Assembly: GCA_016787805.1 (NCBI GenBank)
Contig: JAEUTY010000048.1
Span: forward strand, 1 to 64,000
Direction of reading: 5' to 3'
From: Flavobacterium sp.
GTDB taxonomy: Bacteria > Bacteroidota > Bacteroidia > Flavobacteriales > Flavobacteriaceae
Length of the DNA stretch: 64,000 bases
The stretch's first letter is position 1. Each line of letters starts with the position of its first letter. The position numbers were made by a program, and so were the translations under genes. The notes under the pieces are model-generated. The model saw nothing but the letters and a program-made list of their open reading frames with translations. It did not search any database and was not told the origin of the DNA. This document shows, piece by piece, positions 25,505 through 32,792 of the stretch.

Positions 25505-26437
25505 TTATTTAACATCCATTAATTCTACGTCGAAAATTAAAGTTGCATCTGGCGGGATTACACCTCCAGCTCCTCTTGAACCATAAGCCAAATAAGACGG
25601 AATCACAAAACGCGCTTTATCACCTACTTTCAATAACGCAATTCCTTCGTCCCAACCTTCAATCACATGACCTTTTCCTAATGGAAATTCGATTGGCTTT
25701 TTGCGGGCATACGAACTGTCAAATACTTTTCCATTATCTAACGAACCTGAATAATGAACAGAAACGGTTTTCCCATTTTCTGCTTGTTTTCCGTTTCCTT
25801 TTTGGATGAATTTGTAACGCAAGCCACTTTCTGTTTTTTCGAAACCAGCAGCTAATTTTTCCATTGCTTCTTCGGCTGCTTTTTTGGCTTCTGCTTCTCT
25901 TTTGGCTCTTGATCCTTCGAATGTTCTAAAAGCTTCGATTGCATTCCATTTTTCAGCTTCAACTCCTACTCTTACAATTTCAATTGAATCAATCAAATCG
26001 CCTTGAGCTACAGCATCTACCACTTCTTGTCCTTCTACAACATGACCGAAAACAGTGTGCTTTCCGTCCAACCAATTGGTAGGAACATGCGTGATAAAAA
26101 ACTGCGATCCATTCGTTCCTGGACCAGCATTAGCCATTGACAAAACGCCTGGTTTATCGTGTTTTAAAGTAGGATGAAATTCGTCATCAAATTGATAACC
26201 TGGTCCGCCCGAACCAATTCCTTGTGGGCAACCACCTTGAATCATAAAATCAGGAATTACGCGGTGAAATTTCAATCCGTCGTAATACGGTTTCCCCATT
26301 GGTTTGGCTGAGTTTTCCAATTGACCTTCAGCTAATCCAACAAAATTTCCAACTGTACCTGGCGTTAAATCGTGTGTTAGTTTTACTAAAATCGCACCTT
26401 TTGTTGTGTTGAATTTAGCGTATATTCCGTTTTCCAT
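25505..26437 (-). CDS. Peptidyl-prolyl isomerase, cyclophilin-FKBP fusion
   Basis: The 310-residue protein joins two unrelated prolyl isomerases. Residues 1-165 are a cyclophilin with the catalytic region [13 protein letters not shown] and the binding-pocket strands NGSQFFIT and [11 protein letters not shown] helical linker rich in Ala, Lys and Glu (about 175-205) follows. Residues 215-310 are an FKBP domain ([43 protein letters not shown]). It has no signal peptide, so it is cytosolic. Dual-family immunophilins of this order are known in Flavobacterium and some spirochaetes. It is a single-gene unit with its own promoter and terminator. Confidence 0.94.
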   Translation of the reverse strand: MENGIYAKFNTTKGAILVKLTHDLTPGTVGNFVGLAEGQLENSAKPMGKPYYDGLKFHRVIPDFMIQGGCPQGIGSGGPGYQFDDEFHPTLKHDKPGVLSMANAGPGTNGSQFFITHVPTNWLDGKHTVFGHVVEGQEVVDAVAQGDLIDSIEIVRVGVEAEKWNAIEAFRTFEGSRAKREAEAKKAAEEAMEKLAAGFEKTESGLRYKFIQKGNGKQAENGKTVSVHYSGSLDNGKVFDSSYARKKPIEFPLGKGHVIEGWDEGIALLKVGDKARFVIPSYLAYGSRGAGGVIPPDATLIFDVELMDVK

Positions 26438-26462
26438 TATCGTATATTTTTTAATTGAGGTG

Positions 26463-26470
26463 CAAATTTA
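26463..26470 (-). promoter_or_regulatory. Promoter -7 box of the PPIase gene
   Basis: On the minus strand the box reads TAAATTTG, 25 nt before the ATG. It lies back to back with the promoter at 26479-26508. Confidence 0.5.
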
Positions 26471-26478
26471 ATATAATA

Positions 26479-26508
26479 TTGTAGATAAAACTTAAAATTG
26501 TACATTTG
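26479..26508 (+). promoter_or_regulatory. Promoter of the DUF1569 gene
   Basis: TTG (26479-26481), a 19-nt spacer and TACATTTG (26501-26508) give a full match to the Bacteroidota TTG-N19-TAnnTTTG consensus, 25 nt before the ATG. Confidence 0.7.
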
Positions 26509-26533
26509 AGTTCATCAAAAAACGAAAAAAATC

Positions 26534-26980
26534 ATGGAATCAATTTATGAAAAAAAAGGAAACGATGCCGTTATTGCTCGCATCCATTTGCTTACTCCAG
26601 AAACTAAAGCGTTATGGGGAAAAATGACTGCAGACCAGATGCTTAAACATTGTACAGTAGCCATTGACGTTGCTTTTGGAACCCAACCTTTAAAAATTAA
26701 CTTTCTAATGAGGTTATTAGGAAGAATGCTAAAAAAGAAAGTATTCAATAGTGACTTTGGAAAGAATAGTCCTACTGCTCCTGAATTTGTTTTTAAAGAG
26801 CAATATGATTTCAATGAAGCTAAAAATGAATTGATTGAAAAGTTTAGTCGATTTTCAAATCAAGGAAAAGAATCTATAAAAACATTAAACCATCCTTTTT
26901 GGGGAAAAATGACGTATGAAGATTGGGACAAATTGATGTGGCGTCACATGGATCATCATTTGAGACAGTTTGGGGTATAA
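26534..26980 (+). CDS. DUF1569 (DinB-like) protein
   Basis: A 148-residue cytosolic protein of the DUF1569 family, a DinB/YfiT-like four-helix bundle. Typical pieces are WGKMTADQMLKHC near residue 35 and the C-terminal WRHMDHHLRQFGV, whose histidines, together with His of LKHC, could bind a metal as in DinB proteins. Some relatives are thiol-dependent transferases, but no reaction can be assigned here. It has an excellent own promoter; the methyltransferase gene follows after 44 nt. Confidence 0.85.
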   Translation: MESIYEKKGNDAVIARIHLLTPETKALWGKMTADQMLKHCTVAIDVAFGTQPLKINFLMRLLGRMLKKKVFNSDFGKNSPTAPEFVFKEQYDFNEAKNELIEKFSRFSNQGKESIKTLNHPFWGKMTYEDWDKLMWRHMDHHLRQFGV

Positions 26981-27024
26981 AAGATAGACATTTTAGATAT
27001 TAGAAGGCAGAAATTAGATAAACA

Positions 27025-27831
27025 ATGAAAGAAGAATTAGATTACATCAACATTAACAAACAAACGTGGAACGATAAAACCGATGTACACATTGACTCTG
27101 AGTTTTACGACAATGATGGTTTTTTGAAAGGAAAATCGACGTTGAATGCTATTGAATTGGAATTGCTTGGCAATGTGAAAGGTAAAAAAATACTGCATTT
27201 GCAATGTCATTTTGGACAAGACACCATGACGTTGGCACGAATGGGCGCGAGTGCAACTGGTGTGGATTTATCGGATAAAGCCGTTCAGAGAGCCACTGAG
27301 TTTTCCAATCAACTTAATTTAGACGCTACTTTTGTTTGTTGCGATATATACGATGCTCCGAAACACATTAACGAGAAATTTGACATTGTTTTTACGAGTT
27401 ACGGAACCATTGGTTGGTTTCCTGATTTGGAAAAATGGGCGAATGTGATTGCGCATTTTTTAAAACCAAATGGACAATTCATCATGGCCGATTTTCATCC
27501 AGTGGTTTGGATGTACGACAATGATTTTAAAGAAGTCTTTTACAGTTATTTCAATATCGAGCCTATTGTAGAAGAAGAATCGGGTACGTATGCCGAAACT
27601 CAAGCCGATTTAAAAACCAAAAGTGTCGGTTGGAATCATCCTATTAGTGAGATTTTGAATTCGTTGTTGCAATCGGGATTAGAGTTGAAACAATTTAATG
27701 AATACGATTATTCGCCTTATAGTTGTTTTAATGAAATAGAAGAATTTGAAAAAGGTAAATTTCGAATTAAGAACTTTGGCAATAAAATCCCGATGGTGTA
27801 TTCGATTTTGGCTAGTAAAAAAAGCTACTAG
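27025..27831 (+). CDS. Class I SAM-dependent methyltransferase
   Basis: The 268-residue protein has a Rossmann-type methyltransferase domain. Motif I is KILHLQCHFGQDTMTLAR (about residues 53-70), the acidic end of strand 2 is GVDLSD, motif II/III reads FDIVFTSYGTIGWF, and motif IV NGQFIMADFHP. It belongs to the group of small-molecule methyltransferases (Methyltransf_11/25). The substrate is unknown. It probably shares the DUF1569 transcript or uses its own short leader, which is made of TAGA-type repeated words. Confidence 0.88.
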   Translation: MKEELDYININKQTWNDKTDVHIDSEFYDNDGFLKGKSTLNAIELELLGNVKGKKILHLQCHFGQDTMTLARMGASATGVDLSDKAVQRATEFSNQLNLDATFVCCDIYDAPKHINEKFDIVFTSYGTIGWFPDLEKWANVIAHFLKPNGQFIMADFHPVVWMYDNDFKEVFYSYFNIEPIVEEESGTYAETQADLKTKSVGWNHPISEILNSLLQSGLELKQFNEYDYSPYSCFNEIEEFEKGKFRIKNFGNKIPMVYSILASKKSY

Positions 27832-27884
27832 CTATCAGCTAAAAGAAAGCAGCTAAAGCTAACCGCTAATTGCTGAAAGCTTTT
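27832..27884 (+). repeat. Short-word repeat leader upstream of trmD
   Basis: The gap is built from variations of AGCTA (AGCTATCAGCTAAAAG, AAGCAGCTAAAGCTAACCGC, GCTAATTGCTGAAAGC) and ends at the promoter box. Confidence 0.45.
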
Positions 27885-27892
27885 TACCTTTG
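27885..27892 (+). promoter_or_regulatory. Promoter -7 box of trmD
   Basis: TACCTTTG fits TAnnTTTG, 16 nt before the ATG at 27909, and lies within the longer open frame, which supports the later start. Confidence 0.55.
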
Positions 27893-27908
27893 CAGTCAAA
27901 TATCAAAT

Positions 27909-28586
27909 ATGAGAATAGACATCATTACCGTTTTACCTGAATTACTCCGCAGTCCGTTTGAAGCTTCAATCATGAAGCGAGCGATTGATAAAGGCTTGGT
28001 GGAAGTACATTTTCACAACTTACGCGATTATACGACCAACAAACAAAAAAGCGTTGACGATTATCCGTTTGGCGGTGGCGCTGGTATGGTGATGATGGTA
28101 CAACCTATTGACGATTGCATTACGCATTTGAAAAGCGAGCGTGAGTACGACGAAATCATTTACATGACGCCCGATGGTGAAACCTTGAACCAAAAAATGG
28201 CCAATACGATGTCGATGTACGAAAACATTATTATTTTATGTGGACACTATAAAGGTGTTGACCAACGCGTACGCGATCATTTTATTACCAAAGAAATTTC
28301 GATTGGCGATTACGTACTTTCGGGTGGCGAATTGGGGGCTTTGGTGCTTTCAGATGCTTTGATACGATTAATTCCGGGTGTTTTGAGTGATGAAACTTCG
28401 GCTTTGACGGATAGTTTTCAAGATAATTTACTTTCGCCTCCAATTTACACGCGACCAGCCGATTACAAAGGTTGGAAAGTTCCCGAAGTATTGACCAGCG
28501 GACATTTTGCCAAAATTGACAAATGGCGCGAAGATATGGCGTATGAACATACCAAGAATCGACGACCGGATTTGTTGGAAGAATAG
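27909..28586 (+). CDS. trmD: tRNA (guanine-37-N1)-methyltransferase
   Basis: TrmD methylates G37 next to the anticodon of tRNAs reading CNN codons and keeps the reading frame. The 225-residue protein is a SPOUT enzyme with a trefoil knot. Seen are [16 protein letters not shown] at the start, the [13 protein letters not shown] loop, the cofactor-binding [13 protein letters not shown], the knot region [13 protein letters not shown], and a helical C-terminal domain ending [10 protein letters not shown]. The 13-codon upstream extension contains the promoter box and is rejected. rplS follows, as in many genomes, but here it has its own consensus promoter. Confidence 0.95.
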   Translation: MRIDIITVLPELLRSPFEASIMKRAIDKGLVEVHFHNLRDYTTNKQKSVDDYPFGGGAGMVMMVQPIDDCITHLKSEREYDEIIYMTPDGETLNQKMANTMSMYENIIILCGHYKGVDQRVRDHFITKEISIGDYVLSGGELGALVLSDALIRLIPGVLSDETSALTDSFQDNLLSPPIYTRPADYKGWKVPEVLTSGHFAKIDKWREDMAYEHTKNRRPDLLEE

Positions 28587-28659
28587 TCACAGTAGACAGT
28601 CACAGTCGCAGCAGTATAAACTGAAAACTGAGACTGAGACTGAAAACTAAAACGAAAAG
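28587..28659 (+). repeat. Short-word repeat leader upstream of rplS
   Basis: The stretch is made of AGTCACAGT and ACTGAGACTGA-type words (AGTCACAGTAGACAGTCACAG, ACTGAAAACTGAGACTGAG in parts). A related stretch, AGTCACAGTGTACAGTCACAG, occurs at 10811. Confidence 0.45.
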
Positions 28660-28689
28660 TTGTTTTTTTAAAAAAAAGTTGTAATTTTG
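28660..28689 (+). promoter_or_regulatory. Promoter of rplS
   Basis: TTG (28660-28662), a 19-nt spacer and TAATTTTG (28682-28689) match the full consensus. The predicted transcript has a leader of about 65 nt, which contains a weak hairpin. Confidence 0.75.
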
Positions 28690-28762
28690 CACCCACATTT
28701 GACCAACCTCTGGCGAAAACCGTGAATGTTGCTCAGATTTTAAACCATAATTAGTATTAAAA

Positions 28763-29113
28763 ATGGCAAATTTAGTAGATTTCGTTAATAACGAATTATC
28801 AACAAGAAAAGATTTCCCTGAGTTCGGAGCTGGAGATACAATCACAGTGTTCTACGAAATTAAAGAGGGTGAAAAAACAAGAACACAGTTCTTTAAAGGA
28901 GTGGTTATTCAAAGAAAAGGTTCAGGTGCTACTGAAACTTTTACCATCCGTAAAATGTCTGGTGCAGTGGGTGTAGAACGTATCTTCCCAGTAAACATGC
29001 CAGCGTTGCAAAAAGTAGAAGTAAATCAAAGAGGTAAAGTGCGTAGAGCTCGTATCTACTACTTCAGAGAGCTTACTGGTAAAAAAGCAAAAATCAAAGA
29101 AAGAAGAAGATAA
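28763..29113 (+). CDS. rplS: 50S ribosomal protein L19
   Basis: L19 sits at the 30S-50S interface of the ribosome. The 116-residue protein matches the family throughout, with VNNELSTRKDFPEFGAGDTI (in parts), FKGVVIQRKGSGATETFTIRK and the C-terminal KVRRARIYYFRELTGKKAKI. It lies downstream of trmD with a strong own promoter and is followed by a terminator. The 73-nt leader between promoter and ATG could carry autoregulation, but no known ribosomal-protein leader motif is evident. Confidence 0.97.
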   Translation: MANLVDFVNNELSTRKDFPEFGAGDTITVFYEIKEGEKTRTQFFKGVVIQRKGSGATETFTIRKMSGAVGVERIFPVNMPALQKVEVNQRGKVRRARIYYFRELTGKKAKIKERRR

Positions 29114-29137
29114 TTCAACTCTTTCTAGTTATAAAAG

Positions 29138-29165
29138 AAGCTTCGATTGGTTCGAGGCTTTTTTT
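29138..29165 (+). terminator. Rho-independent terminator after rplS
   Basis: AAGCTTCGA (29138-29146) pairs with the segment TTCGAGGCTT (29151-29160), one G-T pair, followed by T to 29165. Confidence 0.8.
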
Positions 29166-29281
29166 ATGCAAAAAAGTGAACTCTAAATTGTGAATTTCAT
29201 AATTAAAATCGGTTAAAATAGCATATTCATAATTCAATCGATTTCGCTGCAAAAGATAAATGAAATTCCTTCCATATTATT

Positions 29282-29289
29282 TATATTTG
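29282..29289 (+). promoter_or_regulatory. Promoter -7 box of icd
   Basis: TATATTTG matches TAnnTTTG, 42 nt before the ATG at 29332 and inside the longer open frame. Confidence 0.5.
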
Positions 29290-29331
29290 TTTCCGCAAAA
29301 ATTAATTTACACAACAACAAATTATAAGCAT

Positions 29332-30555
29332 ATGGCAAAAATTAAAGTAGCTAATCCGGTTGTAGAAATCGATGGCGATGAAATGACACGAATTATTTGG
29401 AGCTTCATTAAAGAACAACTAATTCTTCCTTATTTGGATTTAGATATCAAATATTACGACTTAGGAATTGAAAGTCGAGAAGCTACCAAAGATCAAATTA
29501 CTATAGACTGCGCCGAAGCCATTAAACAATACAATGTAGGTATTAAATGTGCAACCATTACTCCCGACGAAGAGCGCGTAAAAGAATTCAACTTATCAGA
29601 AATGTGGAAATCACCCAACGGAACGATTCGAAACATTGTGGGCGGAACCGTTTTCCGTGAGCCCATTATTATGCGAAATGTGCCACGTTACGTTCAAGGT
29701 TGGACGCAACCTATTGTAATTGGACGTCATGCATTTGGTGATCAATACAAAGCGACTGATAAAGTAATCAAAGGAAAAGGAACGTTGACAATGTCATTTA
29801 CCAATGAAGCTGGAGAAACAACTACATGGAATGTTTATGATTTCAAAGGTGATGGTGTAGCAATGTCAATGTACAATACAGACGAAAGCATTTATGGATT
29901 TGCGCATTCGTCATTTCAAATGGCATTGACTAAAAAATGGCCTTTGTATCTTTCTACTAAAAACACAATTTTGAAAGCTTACGACGGACGTTTCAAAGAT
30001 ATTTTTGAAGAAGTATACCAACAACATTACAAAGCTGAATTTGATAAAAACGGAATGGTGTACGAGCACCGTTTGATTGACGATATGGTAGCATCCGCTA
30101 TGAAATGGAACGGTGGATTTGTTTGGGCGTGTAAAAATTATGATGGAGACGTTCAATCAGATACTGTAGCACAAGGATTTGGTTCGTTAGGGTTAATGAC
30201 CTCTGTTTTGGTTACTCCAGATGGAAAAACAGTGGAAGCTGAAGCTGCTCACGGAACCGTAACACGTCATTACCGTCAACACCAACAAGGAAAGAAAACT
30301 TCAACCAACCCAATTGCCTCTATTTTTGCTTGGACACGTGGATTAGAGCACCGAGGAAAATTAGACAACAACCAAGAGTTGATTAATTTCTGTAATACTT
30401 TAGAGCAAGTTTGTATTGACACTGTTGAATCAGGGAAAATGACCAAAGATTTGGCTATGTTAGTAAAACCAGAAGGTTTGACTGATGCCGATTATTTGAC
30501 AACAGAAGATTTCTTGCAAGCATTGAAAACCAATCTTGAGGCTAAATTAGCTTAA
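29332..30555 (+). CDS. icd: NADP-dependent isocitrate dehydrogenase, eukaryote-like dimeric type
   Basis: The enzyme oxidises isocitrate to 2-oxoglutarate and CO2 with NADP in the citric acid cycle. The 407-residue length and sequence belong to the homodimeric branch found in mitochondria and many Bacteroidota: start [20 protein letters not shown], substrate-binding SPNGTIRN (the phosphorylatable Ser region of other types), metal ligands in [12 protein letters not shown] and YDGDVQSDT, and [12 protein letters not shown] with Arg/His binding the NADP phosphate. The longer open frame adds 24 residues that contain the promoter box, so the ATG at 29332 is used. It is transcribed alone and followed by a large hairpin. 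Confidence 0.95.
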   Translation: MAKIKVANPVVEIDGDEMTRIIWSFIKEQLILPYLDLDIKYYDLGIESREATKDQITIDCAEAIKQYNVGIKCATITPDEERVKEFNLSEMWKSPNGTIRNIVGGTVFREPIIMRNVPRYVQGWTQPIVIGRHAFGDQYKATDKVIKGKGTLTMSFTNEAGETTTWNVYDFKGDGVAMSMYNTDESIYGFAHSSFQMALTKKWPLYLSTKNTILKAYDGRFKDIFEEVYQQHYKAEFDKNGMVYEHRLIDDMVASAMKWNGGFVWACKNYDGDVQSDTVAQGFGSLGLMTSVLVTPDGKTVEAEAAHGTVTRHYRQHQQGKKTSTNPIASIFAWTRGLEHRGKLDNNQELINFCNTLEQVCIDTVESGKMTKDLAMLVKPEGLTDADYLTTEDFLQALKTNLEAKLA

Positions 30556-30576
30556 TATAAACTTCTTAGAAAAGTT

Positions 30577-30670
30577 AGACTTCTTAGAAAATTAAACACT
30601 TTTAGACGTATGATGATTCAATTCGAATCTAAGTAGTCTAAAAATCTAACCTTCTAAGAAGTCTTTTTTT
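30577..30670 (+). terminator. Long hairpin terminator after icd
   Basis: AGACTTCTTAGAA (30577-30589) pairs perfectly with TTCTAAGAAGTCT (30652-30664), followed by T. An inner stem TTTTAGAC (30600-30607)/GTCTAAAA (30636-30643) nests inside. A second copy of ACTTCTTAGAAAA lies just upstream at 30561 and could pair instead. Confidence 0.75.
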
Positions 30671-31920
30671 TATTTCATCCGACTCTTAATTGGTAAACTG
30701 TACATATAGCCTAAAGTAAGTTCTGAAAAATCAGCTTGACCAAAATTGGAATTGATAAATGCGCCTAAAAAAACATTGTGCCTTGGTACTTTATTGGTAT
30801 TTATTGCGTACAATTTGGCTCCTAATCGCGAAGAAACTGTCTTCTTAAGTTTGTAATACCAATTCAATTCACCTAATTGGTATTGACCATCAACGTATTT
30901 TTCTTCGTTAATTTGCCAATCAAATTTGTATGAAGGCTTGTGTAAGTTGATTCCCAATTCAAATTCAATTCCGAAATGACTCAACAGCAATTCACCACTT
31001 CCAAAAACACCAATATTAGAGGCATTCCATGTTGCGTTGTCTCTGTATTCAGGATATAATTCGGCCACAAGAGTTCCATTTTCATGGATGTAATCGTAAT
31101 AATCTTTGTACAAACGGTAATACAAACCATAACCGTATTTGAAGGTTTTATTGATGATTTTCCCTGTAGAAGCCGAAAAAGCATACACGTCTTTGCTGTC
31201 ATTATTGTATTTAGAAAGCACGCGTTGGCCTAATCCAAAACGTGTTGTGAAATACCTTTGAGACGTTTTATTACTACTTTGGTTACTATCTTCTGTTATT
31301 GTAACTTCTTTTTTATTAAAATTCAACTGAGAGTAAACACTGAAAAGAAAGGTATTCAAACCATTATTAGGCAATCGAGTGTGACCGTTGGAATTATGGA
31401 AATAACCCAAACCCAATTTGATATGGTAGTTTTCTGACCGCATTAAATCGTAATACAAATTGGAACGAAAAGCCCAAGTAAAATGAGTTGAAATAGCTTT
31501 ATTATTGGGATTTTCAATTTCATCATAAATAGTTGGAAAATAAGAAGCTCCCAATCCAACTTTTAAATTGTAGCGGCTCGACCATTTTTGCATAACTTTA
31601 AAATTGATATACGGAACAACTGAAAACGTGTTTCCAAGTTGAGATGAATTTCCTAAACTAACGTAGGAAAACGTAACTCCCGTTTCAGGATAATTCAATT
31701 GGCGCTTCCACTCATGAGAATTATCGTTATTGGTTGTACCAATGGTAAACAAAACACCTTGTTGCGGACTTAACGAAGGAAAGTTGACGTTAGCGGTTGA
31801 TGTTTTTCCGATAGAATATTCGAGTCCGGCAAAAGTAAAATCTGGTGATTGTGCAGAACCAATTATAAAAAATAGCGAGAAAACAGTTAGTTGAAGAATA
31901 AATACTAATTTATTTTGCAT
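30670..31920 (-). CDS. PagL-like lipid A deacylase / acyloxyacyl hydrolase (outer membrane)
   Basis: The start is the ATG at 31920 (MQNKLVFIL), giving a signal peptide ending at GSAQS; nine earlier codons are not supported. The 416-residue protein looks like an outer-membrane beta-barrel with a lipid A 3-O-deacylase (PagL) core: the catalytic-type motif YFHNSNG with His and Ser three residues apart (compare HYSNAG), followed by the barrel strand GLNTFLFSVYSQLNF. PagL enzymes clip one acyl chain from lipid A at the cell surface. The C-terminal half adds more strands than PagL itself, as in Bacteroidota 'acyloxyacyl hydrolase' proteins. It ends next to the icd terminator and follows a secreted-protein gene by 42 nt. 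Confidence 0.78.
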   Translation of the reverse strand: MQNKLVFILQLTVFSLFFIIGSAQSPDFTFAGLEYSIGKTSTANVNFPSLSPQQGVLFTIGTTNNDNSHEWKRQLNYPETGVTFSYVSLGNSSQLGNTFSVVPYINFKVMQKWSSRYNLKVGLGASYFPTIYDEIENPNNKAISTHFTWAFRSNLYYDLMRSENYHIKLGLGYFHNSNGHTRLPNNGLNTFLFSVYSQLNFNKKEVTITEDSNQSSNKTSQRYFTTRFGLGQRVLSKYNNDSKDVYAFSASTGKIINKTFKYGYGLYYRLYKDYYDYIHENGTLVAELYPEYRDNATWNASNIGVFGSGELLLSHFGIEFELGINLHKPSYKFDWQINEEKYVDGQYQLGELNWYYKLKKTVSSRLGAKLYAINTNKVPRHNVFLGAFINSNFGQADFSELTLGYMYSLPIKSRMK

Positions 31921-31962
31921 AGATAGTTTATTGAAAATCAAGTGCAAAAATAAACAATTGAA

Positions 31963-32670
31963 CTACTTTTGTTCTTCTTTTTTTACTTCATCAACCAAAC
32001 CTTTGATTTTTCTTACTTTAATTATTGCACGATAACCCGCATTCAATCCCCAATTTTGATTGGTTATTAGCTTTTGATTTCCGTCCAAAAACATAAATTG
32101 TCCTGTATTTGGAAAAAACTCGCCCGTATTTAGAGCTTCAATGTGAATAATATTTAATCCTTCTTTTAAATTCAATTGGTATTTTTTAAAATCAGACTCT
32201 AAACCAATATTTAACACTACTAATTCTCCATTGAGCCAAATTCGTACGTTATCTCCGTCAATCGCGCCGTAATCTCTACAAACAGTAGTCAATTCAGTAG
32301 TGTAAACAACAAACTCTCCAAGAAACATATCGCTATTTAAAATTTCTTTAGTGATACCTTCTTTCTTCATTTCTTTCTGAATTTTTTCCGTATAAATCTC
32401 AGAAGGATTGTGCAATGGTTGCTCGTTTACAGGAGTTTTTAGTCCAACTTTGGGCGCTAAAGAAATACTTTTAAGCAACTTCTCGTCTTTGTCTTTACCA
32501 ATTGAACTTTCGTACTTAATAGAAGCTTGTGCTGTGTCAACATCAATCTTTTTCACTGTCGCTTTATTGTCTTTAACAGCTCCAATACGTATCGACTTCT
32601 TAGGGTTTTCGAACTGTGAAAAACCAAATTGAAAACTTAAAAAAAGTAAAACCATTAAAAAATACCGCAT
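31963..32670 (-). CDS. Exported protein of unknown function
   Basis: The start is ATG at 32670 (MRYFLMVLLF), with a signal peptide ending at FGFSQ; the 16-codon extension upstream is rejected. The mature part has a Lys-rich first half (about residues 20-110) and a C-terminal half of predicted strands: TTELTTVCRDYGAIDGDNVRIWLNGELVVLNI resembles the small carbohydrate-binding-like or PA14-accessory beta domain seen in Bacteroidota proteins (in parts). The last part has GEFFPNTGQFMFLDG and a Lys/Glu tail. Family not recognised. It is the upstream gene of a two-gene unit with the PagL-like gene and is divergent from a TonB receptor gene. Confidence 0.72.
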   Translation of the reverse strand: MRYFLMVLLFLSFQFGFSQFENPKKSIRIGAVKDNKATVKKIDVDTAQASIKYESSIGKDKDEKLLKSISLAPKVGLKTPVNEQPLHNPSEIYTEKIQKEMKKEGITKEILNSDMFLGEFVVYTTELTTVCRDYGAIDGDNVRIWLNGELVVLNIGLESDFKKYQLNLKEGLNIIHIEALNTGEFFPNTGQFMFLDGNQKLITNQNWGLNAGYRAIIKVRKIKGLVDEVKKEEQK

Positions 32671-32792
32671 GTGATTTTTTTGATAAAAGTATTCAAAATT
32701 AAGGTCAAAAACCATCAATCTTAACCATACATTAACATATGTTGCGTACGATTGAAAGCTTTAATTGATGAAATTTGCATAAATTTATATTT

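Noticed and set aside
28690-28762. L19 autoregulatory leader riboswitch
   Set aside because: A 73-nt leader is present, but I find no match to a known ribosomal-protein leader structure.
29260-29331. Longer start for icd (24 extra residues)
   Set aside because: The stretch contains a promoter -7 box and does not resemble isocitrate dehydrogenase N-termini.
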